A DNA stretch of 64,000 nucleotides from Thamnaconus septentrionalis (GCA_009823395.1 CM020518.1:14700501-14764500), one strand, 5' to 3'; positions 1 through 13,293 are shown, counted from the stretch's first letter. Numbers and translations are program-made. The notes: a model not told the origin generated them from the sequence alone.

Positions 1-1930
1 CAACGATGCTGCATAAGAAATACACATGTTTTAGGCCACAGTGTGAAGTGAAGAGGTGGCAAGGACAGCACTCACACACTGGCCGACGAAATGCAGCCGG
101 AGAGATCTGCACCAAATGCACTGCTGAGATGCGTGCAGTAAGCATCCATGTCTACTATCTAATTTATGCACTTACTTCGAGAATTTGTCCTGAAAGCACA
201 AAACTGAATATCGTCCCATCTGTTTGAGCTCAGCGTGCAGACTCACGTAATTGAGCAATCCAGACAAAAAGAACACGGCTTGGATTTTTTTTTTTTAATG
301 CCGTTACAAAGTCCGGAGGGACTTCCATTGAAATGTGAGCTTTGGCAAACCTGTTTGCCTGTAATAGCAACACCCAATTCCTTTGGAGACGCGATCACAG
401 CCTACATGCTAATACTCATTAAATTGTGTGAGGTTGGGGTGGGAGGTGTGGAGCAGACGTGTGAAGTCAACTGAATATTTTCCCTGAAAATTGGAAGCAC
501 AATGTGTGTAATAAAGGCTTTTTGCTTGATCAGATCAACCCAAAGGAAATTCTGCAGCTGATGCAGGTCACTGTGAGAGTTTACACATGCACCTCTCAGG
601 GCCAAAACATACATCCTAATGAGTCCCACGAGCCCCTTTCTGTTTTCATAATGCCACCTGCAAGTTTGCGTTTCCCAGCCAAATGGCAATAACGGTGCGA
701 CCACCGGAGCCATTATCTAACCGCAGGTTTTGACTCACACTTTTTTTTTTTTTTTTCCTGGGCTGTTCTTATTCAAACACTGCCCCGCCATGAACACGGC
801 GTTTCCGAAACCTACAAAAGAGTTTGAAAGGTTAGATGGGCTCCAGTATGTATTCAGAGTATAAAATGACCGTTGGTTGTGGTTTCATTTTCACAGGAAG
901 AGTGTTTTGCATCGATGATAGAGTTGAAATCTGTCTTTTCACAGTATCAAACTACAGGCAGGCTGAGCAGCTCATTAAAGCAATGCCAAAGTCCAGAATC
1001 AGGTAATGCTACAAATGTTCAACATGGGAACAATTAATAATGAAAAAAGAAAAGTTAAAACTGAAAGGTTACATAAACATCAAGGTAAAAGCAGATAGTT
1101 TGAGAGAGCTGTGAAGGTATTATTTATTTTCTTCTTTCAATCATTTGAATTTATTCTTTAGCACATTTTTTTTTTTTTTTGCATCATCTGCAGGCCCAGA
1201 AATGAAATTCAAAAGTGGCCTCCTCCAAATAATCCCAAAAGGGACTCGGAATTCCTCCAAATGCTTCCAAAGTGATTTGTGCAAAGGGCTCAGCGGCAGC
1301 CAGCAGCGCCGCGAGGCTGTTTGTGCATGTTAAACCGGAGCGCTTAGCGACAGGAAGGAGGCGGCACGTTTTTGGCGCAGAGGTTGTTCCGCGCAAAGGT
1401 TTCCGCAGAGCATTAACACGTCCGCTGCTCCCCCGTGGAAAGCCCCCCACCACCACCACCACCCCCGGCGGCAAAGGGGACAGTGGGACTTTGGACAGTG
1501 ACAGAAAGCCTCCTGGGAGGTTGTCACCACCTTGACAGGATCCCGGCTCAGCACACACCCACTCCCCCACATCCCCCTCCACCTGCCGGTACCTGTCAGG
1601 TGGCTTCTTGGAGAGGAAAAAAAAAAAAAAAATCTTACCAGACTTCAGTGATTCGCAGAGTGTTTGAACGAGAGCCCATGAAATAAAAGTCTAATCGCGC
1701 ACGTACTAAACATTAGGAACCAAAATAATTGGCTGCTCGAGCATCCACTCAAAAATGTGCATGTAAAGGCATGGAGGTTTTTGGAGGCTGTTCTTGCTGC
1801 CTGTGAGGTCTGATCTGGGTGCTATTCTGGTGTGCAGATTTGTGCACCTACTGCAGGGCTCAATTAGCCACAGTGAAAGGAGGTCAAAAATAAAACACAC
1901 GCACACACATAGACATGCGCACCAGTCTTT
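1..1930. other. Intronic sequence without recognised gene
   Basis: Mostly ordinary AT-rich intron with poly-T runs at about 740-756 and 1167-1180, a (CAC)n-rich stretch near 1447-1470 and a poly-A run at about 1617-1631. Short open frames on both strands have no family resemblance. Confidence 0.6.
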
Positions 1931-1933
1931 GGC

Positions 1934-1968
1934 GTCTGCCACCCAAACCGCCGGTTTGGGTGGCAGAC
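1934..1968. repeat. Perfect 17-bp inverted repeat with 1-nt spacer
   Basis: The left arm gtctgccacccaaaccg (1934-1950) is followed by a single c and then by its exact reverse complement (1952-1968). The arms have no mismatch. It could fold into a tight hairpin or cruciform. Confidence 0.95.
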
Positions 1969-2151
1969 AGAGAGGACAGATGATGCCTCAAAGATCAGAC
2001 GGTGTCACATTGCGCCACGGCGGCAAACAGCAAGCAAAGAAAAAAAAACACGTAGAATTAAATTATGTGCGATTTTCCCTTGTTTGATTGAACGTATGCC
2101 GGGATGGCTGCAGCACGTCGGAGGAGGCTCTGCTTAATGCGTGCTGTCACA

Positions 2152-2152
<1 letters not shown>

Positions 2153-2199
<47 letters not shown>

Positions 2200-2208
2200 G
2201 ACAGACAG
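2153..2208. repeat. (AC)n microsatellite followed by (ACAG)n
   Basis: About 21 uninterrupted AC units run to 2194, then several ACAG units to 2208. Confidence 0.97.
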
Positions 2209-3037
2209 TCCTTCCCTCTGGGCGTCACAGCAAGTGGAGGACACGATTTTTTGCCCTCCGGCATGTGTAGAAAAGGAAAGGGAAGGTCTTTGCAAAGGGA
2301 AAAAACACTATTTGATCTTTTTTCGACCAAAGGACAGATTAACCTCAGACAGTCTTTTAAATAAAGTTAAAAATCAACTGAAGTCTTTATCTTTGCAGCA
2401 TTTTTTCCTGTCCATCTCCCAATCTGCCGAGCCCTGATCATCGTCCCTGATGCGTCTCCGCTGCCGTGTTGAGGCAACAGCCTAATTTGCTCTATTTGGT
2501 TGACAGCGCGGCCTGTCCTCTACGCCGCGCTGCATCCGACTCCAGCACGGCCCATTAGGTCTTAACGTGCCCAACTCTAAGTGTAATGGAAATCTAGGAA
2601 TGCATGTTACTGTCGCTCTCTAACGCTGAGGTGGCGCGCTGGAGACCCACGGGTCATGAACGGCAACTCATTAAGGTCATTTCCGTTACCGCAGAGCGGA
2701 CGTTCCGTTGAGTTCTCTTATCAGTACTGGGTCAGAAAACTTGAAACTAAGCAGGAAAGAGTTCTAACCGTACCAGGCCAATGGTCACTGCTTGCATTAT
2801 GCATTTGAATTTGTAACGGTTTCTACAGTCTGGAAATGGTTGGTTTTAGTTTGAAAGGGAAACACACCACGGGGTTTTCAGTTGAGTCAGAAGAGTTGCA
2901 GCACATGCTAACCTATTGGCTTCAGCAGATCCTCCAGACTGGGGAACACACATTGGGAGACGATTAGTCAAAAATCATTGAGTTTAGTGGCGGCTCTATT
3001 CTTCCTTCGCTTTTCCTTCCTGTGTCACTCCTTTCTC

Positions 3038-3092
3038 ATTGGCTGTGGACGACATATAAAGGGGCAGTGACGCATGTAGTCGACTCAAAGAA
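3038..3092 (+). promoter_or_regulatory. Promoter-like CCAAT/TATA arrangement (speculative)
   Basis: An inverted CCAAT box (ATTGGC, 3038-3043) precedes a TATA-like TATAAAGG (3055-3062), and a CRE-like TGACGCA follows at about 3068. A start site would be expected near 3085-3092. No coding sequence follows, so at best it would drive a non-coding transcript. Chance occurrence in 64 kb is quite possible. Confidence 0.2.
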
Positions 3093-4584
3093 TTCAAACA
3101 CATTCAAACTGAACATCCAGCAATTTCAGTCTGTACTGTATTTGCCAATACCAACTAACTTGCGAATGGGTAAAATCTGAAAACACTTCTATGAGAAACT
3201 AATGACAAACTTCTTTTTCTTTTACATTTAACAGAAAGAAAGAAAAGCAATAATCCTGAATCCAGCAACAATAGCAGCATGGATGAATGAAATCCACCCA
3301 TTTTCCATGAGTGATTGTAAAATGGGACCTCCTCTGCCACAGTAATCTCTTAATACCTAGACTCTGTGATAATAACAATGGCCCGGGGATGTGAGCAGTG
3401 ATCCACATGGCCCAGGCTGTAACAGCAGCGGCTAATGAAGCCGAAAGTCACGTGCATCAAACATGACACCGGCTCATTTCTCTGTAGTTTCACTTTGTGT
3501 CCTCCACTTCTGACATTGTATTAGCATCAATTAATGACCCGCGCCACCCTGCCTCTTTCAAGGCTCCTTTTGTCCCTGTGCTTCCGTCTCTGCTTTGATG
3601 AAAGATCAAATCGAGAGCTGCCACCTTAGGTTTACACTGGCTGAGGATGTCTTCTTGGCCTGAGAGGGGAAGGGAGGGGAAGACACGAGAGGTGCTAACA
3701 GCCACACTGATCGCAGTCTCCAGGTTTCAAGCGTCTTTGGTGAAACCGCCCCGGCGGACTGTGTGACTGACTTATAGAGATTGATCTCCTTGGGTTTGAT
3801 ACTTAGTGGAGGAGGGGGACGTTAAGACTTGGGCTTATTGCGAGAGGTGGAAGTCACGACGTTCTGCCTGATCTATAATGGATCAAAGGGAAAGACAAGG
3901 AAGAAAAGGGGAGACCAAGGATGAAAAATGTGCAAACGCGAGCGAGACACTCACGTGGAAAGTGAGAAACAGACAAAAGAAGGTGAAAAATATGCAATTA
4001 TTAAGAGAGGATTGTGTGTTTTTTTTCAGATTCAAAAGCTCATAGCATTAATTTTATGTTCCTGAAGTTGGTAATATACAGTATATCAAATTGCAGGTTC
4101 CCTCCCTCGACCCTCATGATAAAACCAGCAGGCAGCAATGACTCACTACCACTTTATGATGTAGTATAAAAACATCAGGCGGTCTTGAAACACAAAGTAG
4201 AGCAAAGAGATTTAAGAAGATTTTAGATTAAAACTACAAAAAAATTGTCACTGACAGTTTACGTCACCTCAAAATCTATTTTTCTTCTCTGCATTGCAAT
4301 TGCTAGCGTTCTTCACGTTGGTATCATTCAAAAGGAACCAGCCTTCTGATGGTGACTGCTGGGCCTTTAAAGAAAGTGAAAATAAATGAATTAAAAATTA
4401 AAACAACAATATCGTTACGTTGCATTATGTTTCTGCAACAGGGACCTGACCAAACTTGCTTTGGATTGGGTAAAGGGTCGAGGAGTAGTGGCCAATTGGA
4501 AGTGGGGGGTGGGTCTTTGTTGATGTCTTTTGCAGAAAAAATCTGAGCACACTCGGAGTAAAATAGAGATGTAATCTTTGGCCA

Positions 4585-4603
4585 ATAGTATAGTATAGTA
4601 TAG
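4585..4603. repeat. (ATAGT)n pentanucleotide repeat
   Basis: Nearly four consecutive ATAGT units. Confidence 0.85.
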
Positions 4604-6310
4604 GAGTAACAAAACCCATAAAGTTACTTTGATTATTACCCACAACTAAGAGTTCATTTTGCTTGACAAAATGAATGAAGGTTTAGGTGCCGTCAGAATC
4701 TTCATTTATCTGCAGCAGCGTCCTTGTTGCTTTGCAGTTCCTTCTTGCACAGTGATAACAGCCTTTTGTATTTTTTTTTAAATGAACTAAATGTTACCTC
4801 CTCAACACACTAAATGACAATAGCATCATATTCACCCGGTGCTTTCCAAAAGATATGAATCACACATCCATAAGAAGGCTTGGCGCTGAACCATTGCCTC
4901 TCCGGCAATCCATTTAAACATAATGAGAAGGTAGAGGAGCAATAAAATCTCTGACGTACAGGTTCAAGTTAAAAAGGCAAAGAAAAAGTGATAAGATGGT
5001 GACATAAAGCCCTGATGCATTTCCTCCACCGCGCACCGCATTGATTAACATTCATCTCTGTCTGAAAGTGCGAGGACAGGAGCCAGTCGCGCTGCATCTG
5101 CCGGCATCGGCGATCGATGGGTTCGTGCGCTCGTGCACGGCAGAGAAATCATGAATATGAAGTCAAACCGCCGGGAGAGAAGATGGAAAAGTGACTTGGA
5201 GACAAGGCCAAAGACGGAGAGGTGAAAGAAAGTTGAGTGAAATTTTAAAAAAAAGAAAGCAGTGCAAGAGACTCAACAGGCTGGCCGAGATTCCTGTTGC
5301 GCACAGGTGGAGGCGCGACTGAGAGCGAAGGTGATATGCCGAGACTTCACACTAGGCAAGAGGAACTGCGCCGCAATGAAGACTGAAGATGAGAGGAGAG
5401 AGTTTTGCTCTTCAAAATCCACTGAGCAGCAATCAGATGTCGAAACAGGGGCCAGAGTTTACACTGGAAGACAGGGGATTGGGATTCATGCCCGTGGATG
5501 ACTGCGTGCACTCTTCTGTTGTTTTAGGGCATTGTGGTTTGGCCTCGAATGAGGGGTTTCACACTGTGAGCTCCAACATTGTGCTGTTGCCAGGATGGTT
5601 CAATGAAGTGAAAACATGGTGAGCACGTCTGGGAAGAAACTCGGGAGTCACTCCAATCAGCCAAAGAGCGTCGCCTCTTGGACAGCCTGAGAGCTGATTG
5701 ATTTATATCCATTTGCCGCTTTATAACACTCACATGTCTAACCAACAGCTAAAGGTGCGGAATGGACATGAATGATAACAGTCGGCAATGGAAAACTGTT
5801 GGGAAACTCATCACAGACTGGAATAAATGCGGATAATGCCGAACAACCATCCCAATTTGGTTGATGGGTGACTCTTGACAAAGACCCGGGGCCGACTGAT
5901 CCCTCCAGGTTCGCCCCCAAAATCTTCTGTAGCGACTGAATAGCCGGCAGAGGAGCAGTTTGGAGTCACGGTTTGGAAATATGGGTTGAAATTAAAAGAA
6001 AAAGAAAATCTGTTTCATGTTTAGATGTCAAATCCATTTGCCATGTGGTGTAAATAACAACTTCACTGGGTGTTTACCAGCAAAGTTTGTAAAGGCATTG
6101 AGTCATTAAGTACAACAATGTGTTCCTCCAACACTAAACTAATTCAGGATCGGACAACTTGTGGAATCGTCCCCCTCCCGTTCTTCAACTCTGACCTTTG
6201 ATGATTATTAGATGTTGCCTGGGAATATTCCAACATAACAGTCCACTGTTGCATGAAGGCAGACCGCCAACCCTTTGACTGTCAAATTTCAATAATCAAG
6301 TTCAAAAAGT

Positions 6311-6560
6311 GGGCGCCGTAAGTCGTGGGTTCAATTCCAGAACACAGGAATTAGCCTTCCTGTTTGGAATTTGTGTGTTCTCCTTTAGCCTGTATGGGTT
6401 CCCTCCAGGTTCCGGCCGATGACTTGAGCATAATTCTGAACTCTGGGAGACCAGGCGTTCACACGGTGGCCCTTCGATAAACTGCTGACTTGTGCAGGGT
6501 GTAGACCAGGCCAAAGACAGCTGGCATAGGTGCAGGCGGTGACAGAACAGGGACGGGTAA
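6311..6560 (+). mobile_element. Degraded tRNA-headed retroposon relic (fish SINE-like)
   Basis: The segment begins with a B-box-like gtgggttcaattcc. Next come wording resembling the common fish repeat (tgtgtgttctcc, then tgtatgggttccctccaggtt) and a distal part with tgcagggtgtagaccaggcc and agctggcataggtgcagg. The order matches a widespread tRNA-derived fish retroposon that I recall, but the copy is diverged. Family assignment is by recall only. Confidence 0.5.
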
Positions 6561-6650
6561 ATGGTAAATGGACTGCACTTATATAGCGCTTTCCCAGCAC
6601 CTTCACTGTAGTGCCTTACAAAGGCCTCTCATTCACCCATTCACACACCA
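6557..6650 (+). repeat. Dispersed fish repeat with TATATAGCGCTTT core
   Basis: The motif order ggtaaatggactgcacttat, atagcgctttcc, cattcacccattcacaca resembles a common interspersed repeat of teleost genomes. It abuts the tRNA-headed relic upstream. Confidence 0.5.
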
Positions 6651-6654
6651 GCAT

Positions 6655-7120
6655 GGACAGTTGAACTGACGTTGAGGATATTAAAGGTGAGATGGGGAAA
6701 CAAAACAAAAAAACAAAACCATTATTCCTAGACATTCTGATTTCCAAGTTTCAACGTAGGTAAAAAAAAAAAAAAAAAGAACTTCCGACGTTTGTCGCGT
6801 GAACTGCGCGGCGGGGGAGAAACCGCTAGCTTGCGAGCGCCTCGAACGCCTCGAGCTGGTTGCACCCGTGTTGCAATCTCAGCCGCCTAATCACCGCGCT
6901 CCATCTGCGACCGAGCTCTCCCGGCTCCGCTCCTTTTCATCTTTGTTTTATCGCGCCATCCCGCCCCGCCACCCCCGAGCCTGCCGTCATCAAACATAGA
7001 TGCTCTGTTTTGTGCCCCATCATTAGTTTGACTTTGCAACCCTCCCGTCTCCGTGCCCGCCCGCCCGCCCACCTCCTCTCGTCTCATCGCTCCCGTCTGA
7101 GCAAGCTGCCGTCTCGGCGT
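6655..7120. other. Intronic, C-rich block
   Basis: A poly-A run at 6761-6777 is followed by a CpG-containing, pyrimidine-rich block (6790-7110). Overlapping short open frames on both strands look like composition effects and resemble no family. Confidence 0.5.
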
Positions 7121-7395
7121 GATGTAGATTGAGCTGTCGCATTTCGGGCTTTTTCTTGTGCCACAGTGCGATAAACACTGCGTTGTAATTAATGGAGCCA
7201 TCCATACCTCTTCATCATGGTAGCGGATGCTTATTTACAGTTGCCGCAGTGATTAACAGAAGAAGATGATCATCGTGCAGTTTTGTATATGTAAAGCAAC
7301 TTGTGCAGAGCGGGCCTTAATTAATGAGCCTAAACTGACAATGTTATCCAGGTACACATTATCATGCATGCGTGCATGCATCCCCCAGACTGCCT
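7121..7395. promoter_or_regulatory. Candidate conserved non-coding element
   Basis: A non-repetitive AT-balanced stretch with clustered homeodomain-like sites (taattaatgg near 7187, ttaattaatgag near 7319), a gattaac and an alternating atgcatgc tract at the end. The texture resembles vertebrate developmental enhancers. No alignment was possible. Confidence 0.3.
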
Positions 7396-7513
7396 GATTA
7401 AATGATGCATTTAAACTTGGATTTACTCAAGATCCCAGCGAGGCGCAACTTCAAAAGCCGACAAAGACAGATATATGCCCAAAGGCTGTTTATTTCCAGG
7501 ACAACTTTGCAGG

Positions 7514-7562
7514 GTGTGTGTGTGTGTGTGTGTGTGTGTGCAAGTTTGTTTGTTTGTGTGTG
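7514..7562. repeat. (GT)n microsatellite with flanking (TTTG)n
   Basis: Thirteen GT units (7514-7540) are followed by TTTG units to 7562. Confidence 0.95.
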
Positions 7563-7564
7563 CC

Positions 7565-9305
7565 TGAGGCATGCAAAGCGGCATTCCTCACCCAGAGCCA
7601 CACGGGTGGCAGCGGGAGGAGAATATTTGCTACTTCTGACACGGTTTCACATGTCAATAGAAACTGTGAGGATGGGGTTTGTCAAAAGTCAGAGCCAGAG
7701 ACGCATAGTTGTTGCTGCATGTTTGACCCGCGTACACACACATGCACACACAAACCTGTCTGGAGAATTCCCAGGGAAATTCGGTGTAATGAGATACGAG
7801 GACATTTTAAGGTGCAACAAAGACTAAATTCTTGCTCCTTGACAAAATGCACCAGATACATCTGGAAATACTCATTAGGTCCAGCAGAGTGTTGCTGAAT
7901 TGCTAATGCTAAATCATGCACAGTGCTTGCACAGTACACAGACACAAAAAAAGAAGACTTAAATGTGGTTTACATGCTCCAACAAACTAAATTTGGACAG
8001 GACATGAGGTTACAATACAGTCAGGCTGTATTTTATACCATGGAACTGTTTGAAATAGAATGACCTCAGTAATGAGAGTGTTATTGTTAGTGTACAGGCC
8101 ACTTGTGAAACACTTTTCTAATCTGCTGAGCAAAGGCTCAATTGTATGTTAAAGAGAGATTAAGCCCTGAATGCATTTAGCCAAATCCTCCGCAACATGC
8201 TATTGACTAAAGTCATTAGCGGTAATGTGTGAAACATTTATGGCACAAAAGTTTAATCTTTAGGGTTTCTCTCGCTCTCTCCCCCACTGTGTCGCCGCAA
8301 CCCACGCACAAACCATCCGTGTCGTTACACAATTACTGAAGTATTTGGCGACACGCACGGCAACAGTCTGCTCTGCGCTCGACACGAAGCACGCCACGCG
8401 GCAAACAACCGCAGAAGATTGATTCGAGTGTGGGCTAACCGAGCGTGGGCGTGTTTGTATGTTTAAGGATTTAAGTGTGCACTTGTTTTCCTCGTTGTGT
8501 CACGCTAATAGGTCACAGGGATTACGCTGCCATTACCGCTCGTTTGAGCATCCGTTTATGAGTTAATCCTTGACACGCAGGGCTGCAGCCAGTCGTCGCT
8601 TCACCGCCTCTGTGCAATTGTTATCTTTTAAGTCAGAGTTGGCCATGAACGTAGAAGTTCAGCGCTGTATTTGAACAACTCATATGTCAATACTCGAGTA
8701 GGTCATTTTGGTGATGTACAGTGTAGATTAAAGGGTTTACTGTCACCACCGGAACCATAAAGTCACAGCTTATCCTTCACAGTAGAGAACTAATGCTACC
8801 ATTGAAATTGTGTCATTCATAAAGTGTCAGTAGCAATAAAGGTTGACATTGGAACATTTTGAACAGCTGGTGCAAAGGAAAGTACAACAGTTTGGATTAC
8901 TGCATAAAGCAATTGGGTCCAAGTTTTTTCTACTTATATAATGTCCTCTCTTCTTTTCATTACACCTCTATCTAGTAAGCGTAATTAATCCATCCAAAAC
9001 ATATTGAGAGATTGTCCACTTTGACAAGCATTTCTGCTGTGTGCAGCTGGAAGCTGTTTTTGCTGATCTGTGACACAGGGCCACAATACTATTTCATGCT
9101 TACTTCTGAGACCTCTAACAATGTGAAGATATCTCAATATGAACAGAGCCTCACAGGTTGGAAAATATGCCGTGTGCATGCTAAATGCAAGAGACTGCCT
9201 CACTGTGACTAACATTGGTCTGAATCGCTTAAATCACAACTTCTTTTTTGGCTAAATGTTTGTGAGATGTGATTACGTGGACTGTCCATAGCACAACCTA
9301 ACGTT
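7565..9305. other. Intronic sequence without recognised gene
   Basis: No coding frame or recognised transposon was found. The part at about 8090-8260 (with gattaagc, attgactaaagtcatt and taatgtgtgaaac) is non-repetitive and could be a conserved element, but nothing proves it. Confidence 0.5.
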
Positions 9306-9309
9306 TGAG

Positions 9310-10250
9310 ATAGGTGTTGTTTGAACCCAAATGCACGCAGCAGGCAAAGGGCAGGGTGAGAGACTGGCGTGTGCGTCTCTGTCAGGCAAACAGTTCACAG
9401 CAAGGTGACAGAAAGGTCAGAACTGGTAGAGAGGCTGCGGTACAGGAAGTCAGTCCGATGGGGACCAGGCAGAACTTGTGGTTGGCATGCAGAAGGCTGA
9501 CGCCATTTACCAGGAGTCAGTCGGGGAAAGGCCGGTTCCTTAAAGTCTATGGCACAGAAATTTGAATATATGCTGGGGTTGATTTTAAGGGACGGTACTG
9601 ATTAAGTGAGTGACGGCAGGCGTGGTGAGAACAGAGGAAGGCGTCGCAGTTGCAAGGTGCTGAACAGGAGTGAGTGACAGGGGCTGGCAGTGGAGACAAT
9701 TCCACAGCTCTCTCTGACACAAGCTGGGTGACGGCAGAGATCCAGGCGTGTCAGAGAGCTCTGCTTCATCCAGACATTTATGCGCTCGCCGTCCTTTAAA
9801 CATCCCCCTTAAGATCACAAATCCCAGTGGGTAACGAGCGCTGGACGCTCCGCTTTCAGTGTCCACTGGGCAAAGAGGGTCTACACATTGCAGCATGAGG
9901 ATGGCCGACCAATGGGGGTTCCGAGTCACCCATCCTCCAATCGCGGCACCGTCTCCTTGGTTGCAAAGATGGGGCTCCTGAGGAGAGAAGACAATTTCTG
10001 TCTCCCGTGCAAAGCGCTGCCGTTACGCGGCAGCTGTCAGCACCGAGGCGTCACATGGCCTGGCCACAGCATGTTGGGGCTTCGGGGAACAGACAGGAAG
10101 GGGATGACCATCACGGCGACGGCAGGCAGCAAGGGCATCAAGATGTGCCAAGTCCGTTTCCCCCGGAGATGGCAAACTAAGTGCAGTTGACCTCTGGGAT
10201 GAGGACGTGTGACCTGGGACACAGCTTCCCCGAGACATGGGACTAGGGTA
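9310..10250. repeat. Possible diverged interspersed repeat, G/C-rich
   Basis: The wording (aggcaaacag, aggctgcggtacaggaagtc, ccaggagtcagtcggggaaagg, gcaggcgtggtgagaacaga) resembles non-coding parts of fish LTR-type or other interspersed repeats, but no terminal repeats or protein motifs were found. An internal imperfect inverted repeat (agctctctctgacac at 9706-9720; gtgtcagagagct at 9748-9760) is present. Confidence 0.35.
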
Positions 10251-10254
10251 TGTC

Positions 10255-13200
10255 GGTCCAAAGAAACATCAATTCCTATAAGGCATGTCAAATGTATGCT
10301 TCACTGTGGTTTGGTCTTAGTATTTAGTAGTCTTTATATAGACTATGTCAAAAATGTTTGGAAAATGTTGAAAAAATGTAGGGAATTTTATCAAAGTGCA
10401 TTTTGTGTTGTATGTAAATGTGTTATATCGATAATGCTTAGAAGATAAACCCAACAGCATCGTTCTTCACTGGGAGGTGAACCATCCAGTCGCTGCTTTA
10501 CACGTTAATAGACCAGCATATAAAATTACTCCTTATCTCCGGGGGGCAGGGGTGGGGGATATTTAAATAAAATAAAAGACAAATGCGGCCATCGTGTTGT
10601 GTTAAAGCCTGAGGTTATTACTTCCCTGCTGGATATTTCTATTCATCCTTGCTGGCAAGGAGCAACACAAATCACCATGTCGGCATGGGGCAGCAAACGA
10701 GAAAGCAGCACGATTTTCATTCGTTCCCACGTTCGAGGGGACATTCTCATCACCTCCCACATCCCAAGGTGCCTCTATAATCGGCATTTTCGTAATGGAC
10801 CCAATAAAAATGATTGTAAGGCTCACAAGAGCTGATAGTTCCATGAAAATTCTAACAGGCTTCAAATGTGTCCTGGGAAAGCAAAGGCTGCCAAAAGAAA
10901 ATGGAACCTGTGCCATGTGTCTGCCTGGGTTAAATGAAAAGTCAGAGACTTGATGGGAGATGCATAAAAGATTTAAAAAGGAAAAGGACGGGGCTTCTTT
11001 TTTTTTTTCCTTTGCGATGGAATATTATTGGCTGACTTTTTTCAATAAATAATTGGGAAGCTTAAATCATTCCCAACGTCCATTTGTTTCATTCTTTACT
11101 ATTCACATGGAAATAACTGCACGGAACCCCCAAGACATGGTGACATAGTGTTCTGTCTTCAAAACACAATGGAATCAATATTGTGGATCATCAAAGAAAG
11201 AAGAACTGCTGGAAACAAGCAATGCAAGCATAAACAACAACTTATTGTTTTCATAATTTGACCATCCAGCAACTTCGACATTTGGACACAAAGGCAGCTT
11301 CATTTTCCTGTTTGCAATTATTCTTTTGTGTTTGTGTCATTGCAGCGTTCTTGCTCTCTGATTGGTTTTGAAGTCGTGGGCAAAACCTAAATAGGATGTT
11401 GGACTAAACTGAAACGAGAAGAACAAAAGTCCAAAGGGCAGGACAACACTGACACAGCCACTCTTTCCTAACCTCTGCTGTAAAAACAAGCCTGACACAT
11501 CCAGATTCAAATCTCTTGACCCCTTCCCTCCAATGGTCCAGAGCGTCTTAGACAACAAAAATGAGTATCTGTGGCAGACCGCTTACAGTGCTAGCTGACA
11601 TATCTGACACGTTACGGTCGCCCTGAGGGCTGTTCTGGTTTTTAATCAGAGCTCATCTCCCTTTTTTTTTTTTTTTGCGGCAAATGACCTCGGACGCCAC
11701 CACCAGCGGAGGGTTGGGTGGTGCAGAGAACCCCTACAGGTTTATCATCTGGGGTCTGCCTAAGAGAGACTGACAGCCTATGTGGGTGGAGTGCTTATGT
11801 CTGGCACCATCGGATGCAAGTCATTGAGTCAATAGTTCAATGCATGACACTTTGCTTAAGGCATCGCATTTATAACAAGTCTGTTTTTGCAGTGTGAATA
11901 CTGGTTTGTATTGAATATTGACAATGAATACTGGCTTTCGGTTTTATTGGCAGATTTGCTCGACATAATTATTTTTACAGCTTGAATATTCTTCATTAGA
12001 AGTGCCCGTGGTTTTTAAAGCTCTGCATGCTAACAACCACCTTGAATTGACTTGTTCCTTTCTTGGGTAATTTGAGCTTCAGAGCTGCCAATTTTAATCA
12101 AACATATGCCCCCCAAAAAGGAATGGACAAGGCCAGGGAAGACAATAAGTCCAAATTTGAATGCAGCTGCAGCCTTTTGAGTGTCACAGTTGCCTTTTGT
12201 TTTCATTTGTTTCTTCTCTCTAGTCCATAGCATTTCAGAATAAAAAAAAAAAAAAATCACACTGCTAACTTTTTGTCTGTGCTTAGCTAAAATATACAAA
12301 CAGAATTATTCAAGAGGAACTTCAGACTGGAAACTGCCGATCAAAATGTTCTAATCAACATTTAATCAGCAAGAGAATACGATGTGTGGTGTAGAAGTGG
12401 GGGAAAATCAATTTTTTTTGAACTCGTTAAAATGGTTCCGCTTCTAGCATGTGATTAGCATTGCACGTGGGCTCTTAATTGCCAGGTGCTGCAGGTAAAT
12501 ACAGCGGTGTCACCACTGCCATCCCGGCTTAGGCTCATTATTCCTGCAAAATTAGAAGGCCAATTATGGGTTATTAACCCCGACAGCGAGACGGTCAAAT
12601 CCCTTCTGCTCTTTGGCTACACGTGAAACCATCACCCAGACGGCTTCAAACGGCAGGCACGGGGTGGGGGGGCAGAGACACGGTGCAGGCTTTGACAAGG
12701 GGCCTTGTTAAGGTGTCAAGCTTCCGCATTGTAAAAACACTCCCAATGAAGAAATTGCTATTTTTACGCCAGGAAATTACACCGGTGCTTGTTGAGACGG
12801 CGTCGCACGCGTGCCGGCCTGTGAAAGTTTTCGACTTGAAGTGCTGACGTCGAGAAAAGGTAACAAGCGAGAACGAGCTCCTCTAATGAGCCAATGTGCC
12901 GGCTATGCTGGCAAAAAAACTCAAAAAACAGCCGCGGCCACCGGAAAGTGAAATCAAGCCTGACAGGGGGAGGAGAGCGACGGGGGAGTGGCGATGACAC
13001 AGTGATTGGAAGAGGTCACTGATGGTGACCGAGCTCTCCATTAAATCACCGCTTCCTGGAATAGATGGAATGTGGGGAAGGGGGAGGAGGGGGTTGTCAA
13101 CAAAGGAAAAGGGGTGGGGGTGGGGGGTGGAGGCAGTGAGGGATAGCCAGACATGGAGCAGTCGTGTCCTCTGGGAGCTTTATCAACAGAGACATGAGGA

Positions 13201-13293
13201 GAACAAAGGGGAAACACAGCAGCGCGGGTCACCTGAGGTCAGGACGAAGACGGCAAAGGTGCGCGGCTGCTGTCCAACGCCCCCCAACCCCAC

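Larger units (their letters stand above)
2210..6300. other. Intronic sequence without recognised gene
   Basis: No protein-like open frame was found. It holds a pentanucleotide (ATAGT)n tract at 4585-4603, short A/T runs and a promoter-like CCAAT/TATA arrangement near 3.05 kb (separate entry). Segments near 2440-2740 look less repetitive and could be conserved non-coding sequence. Confidence 0.55.
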
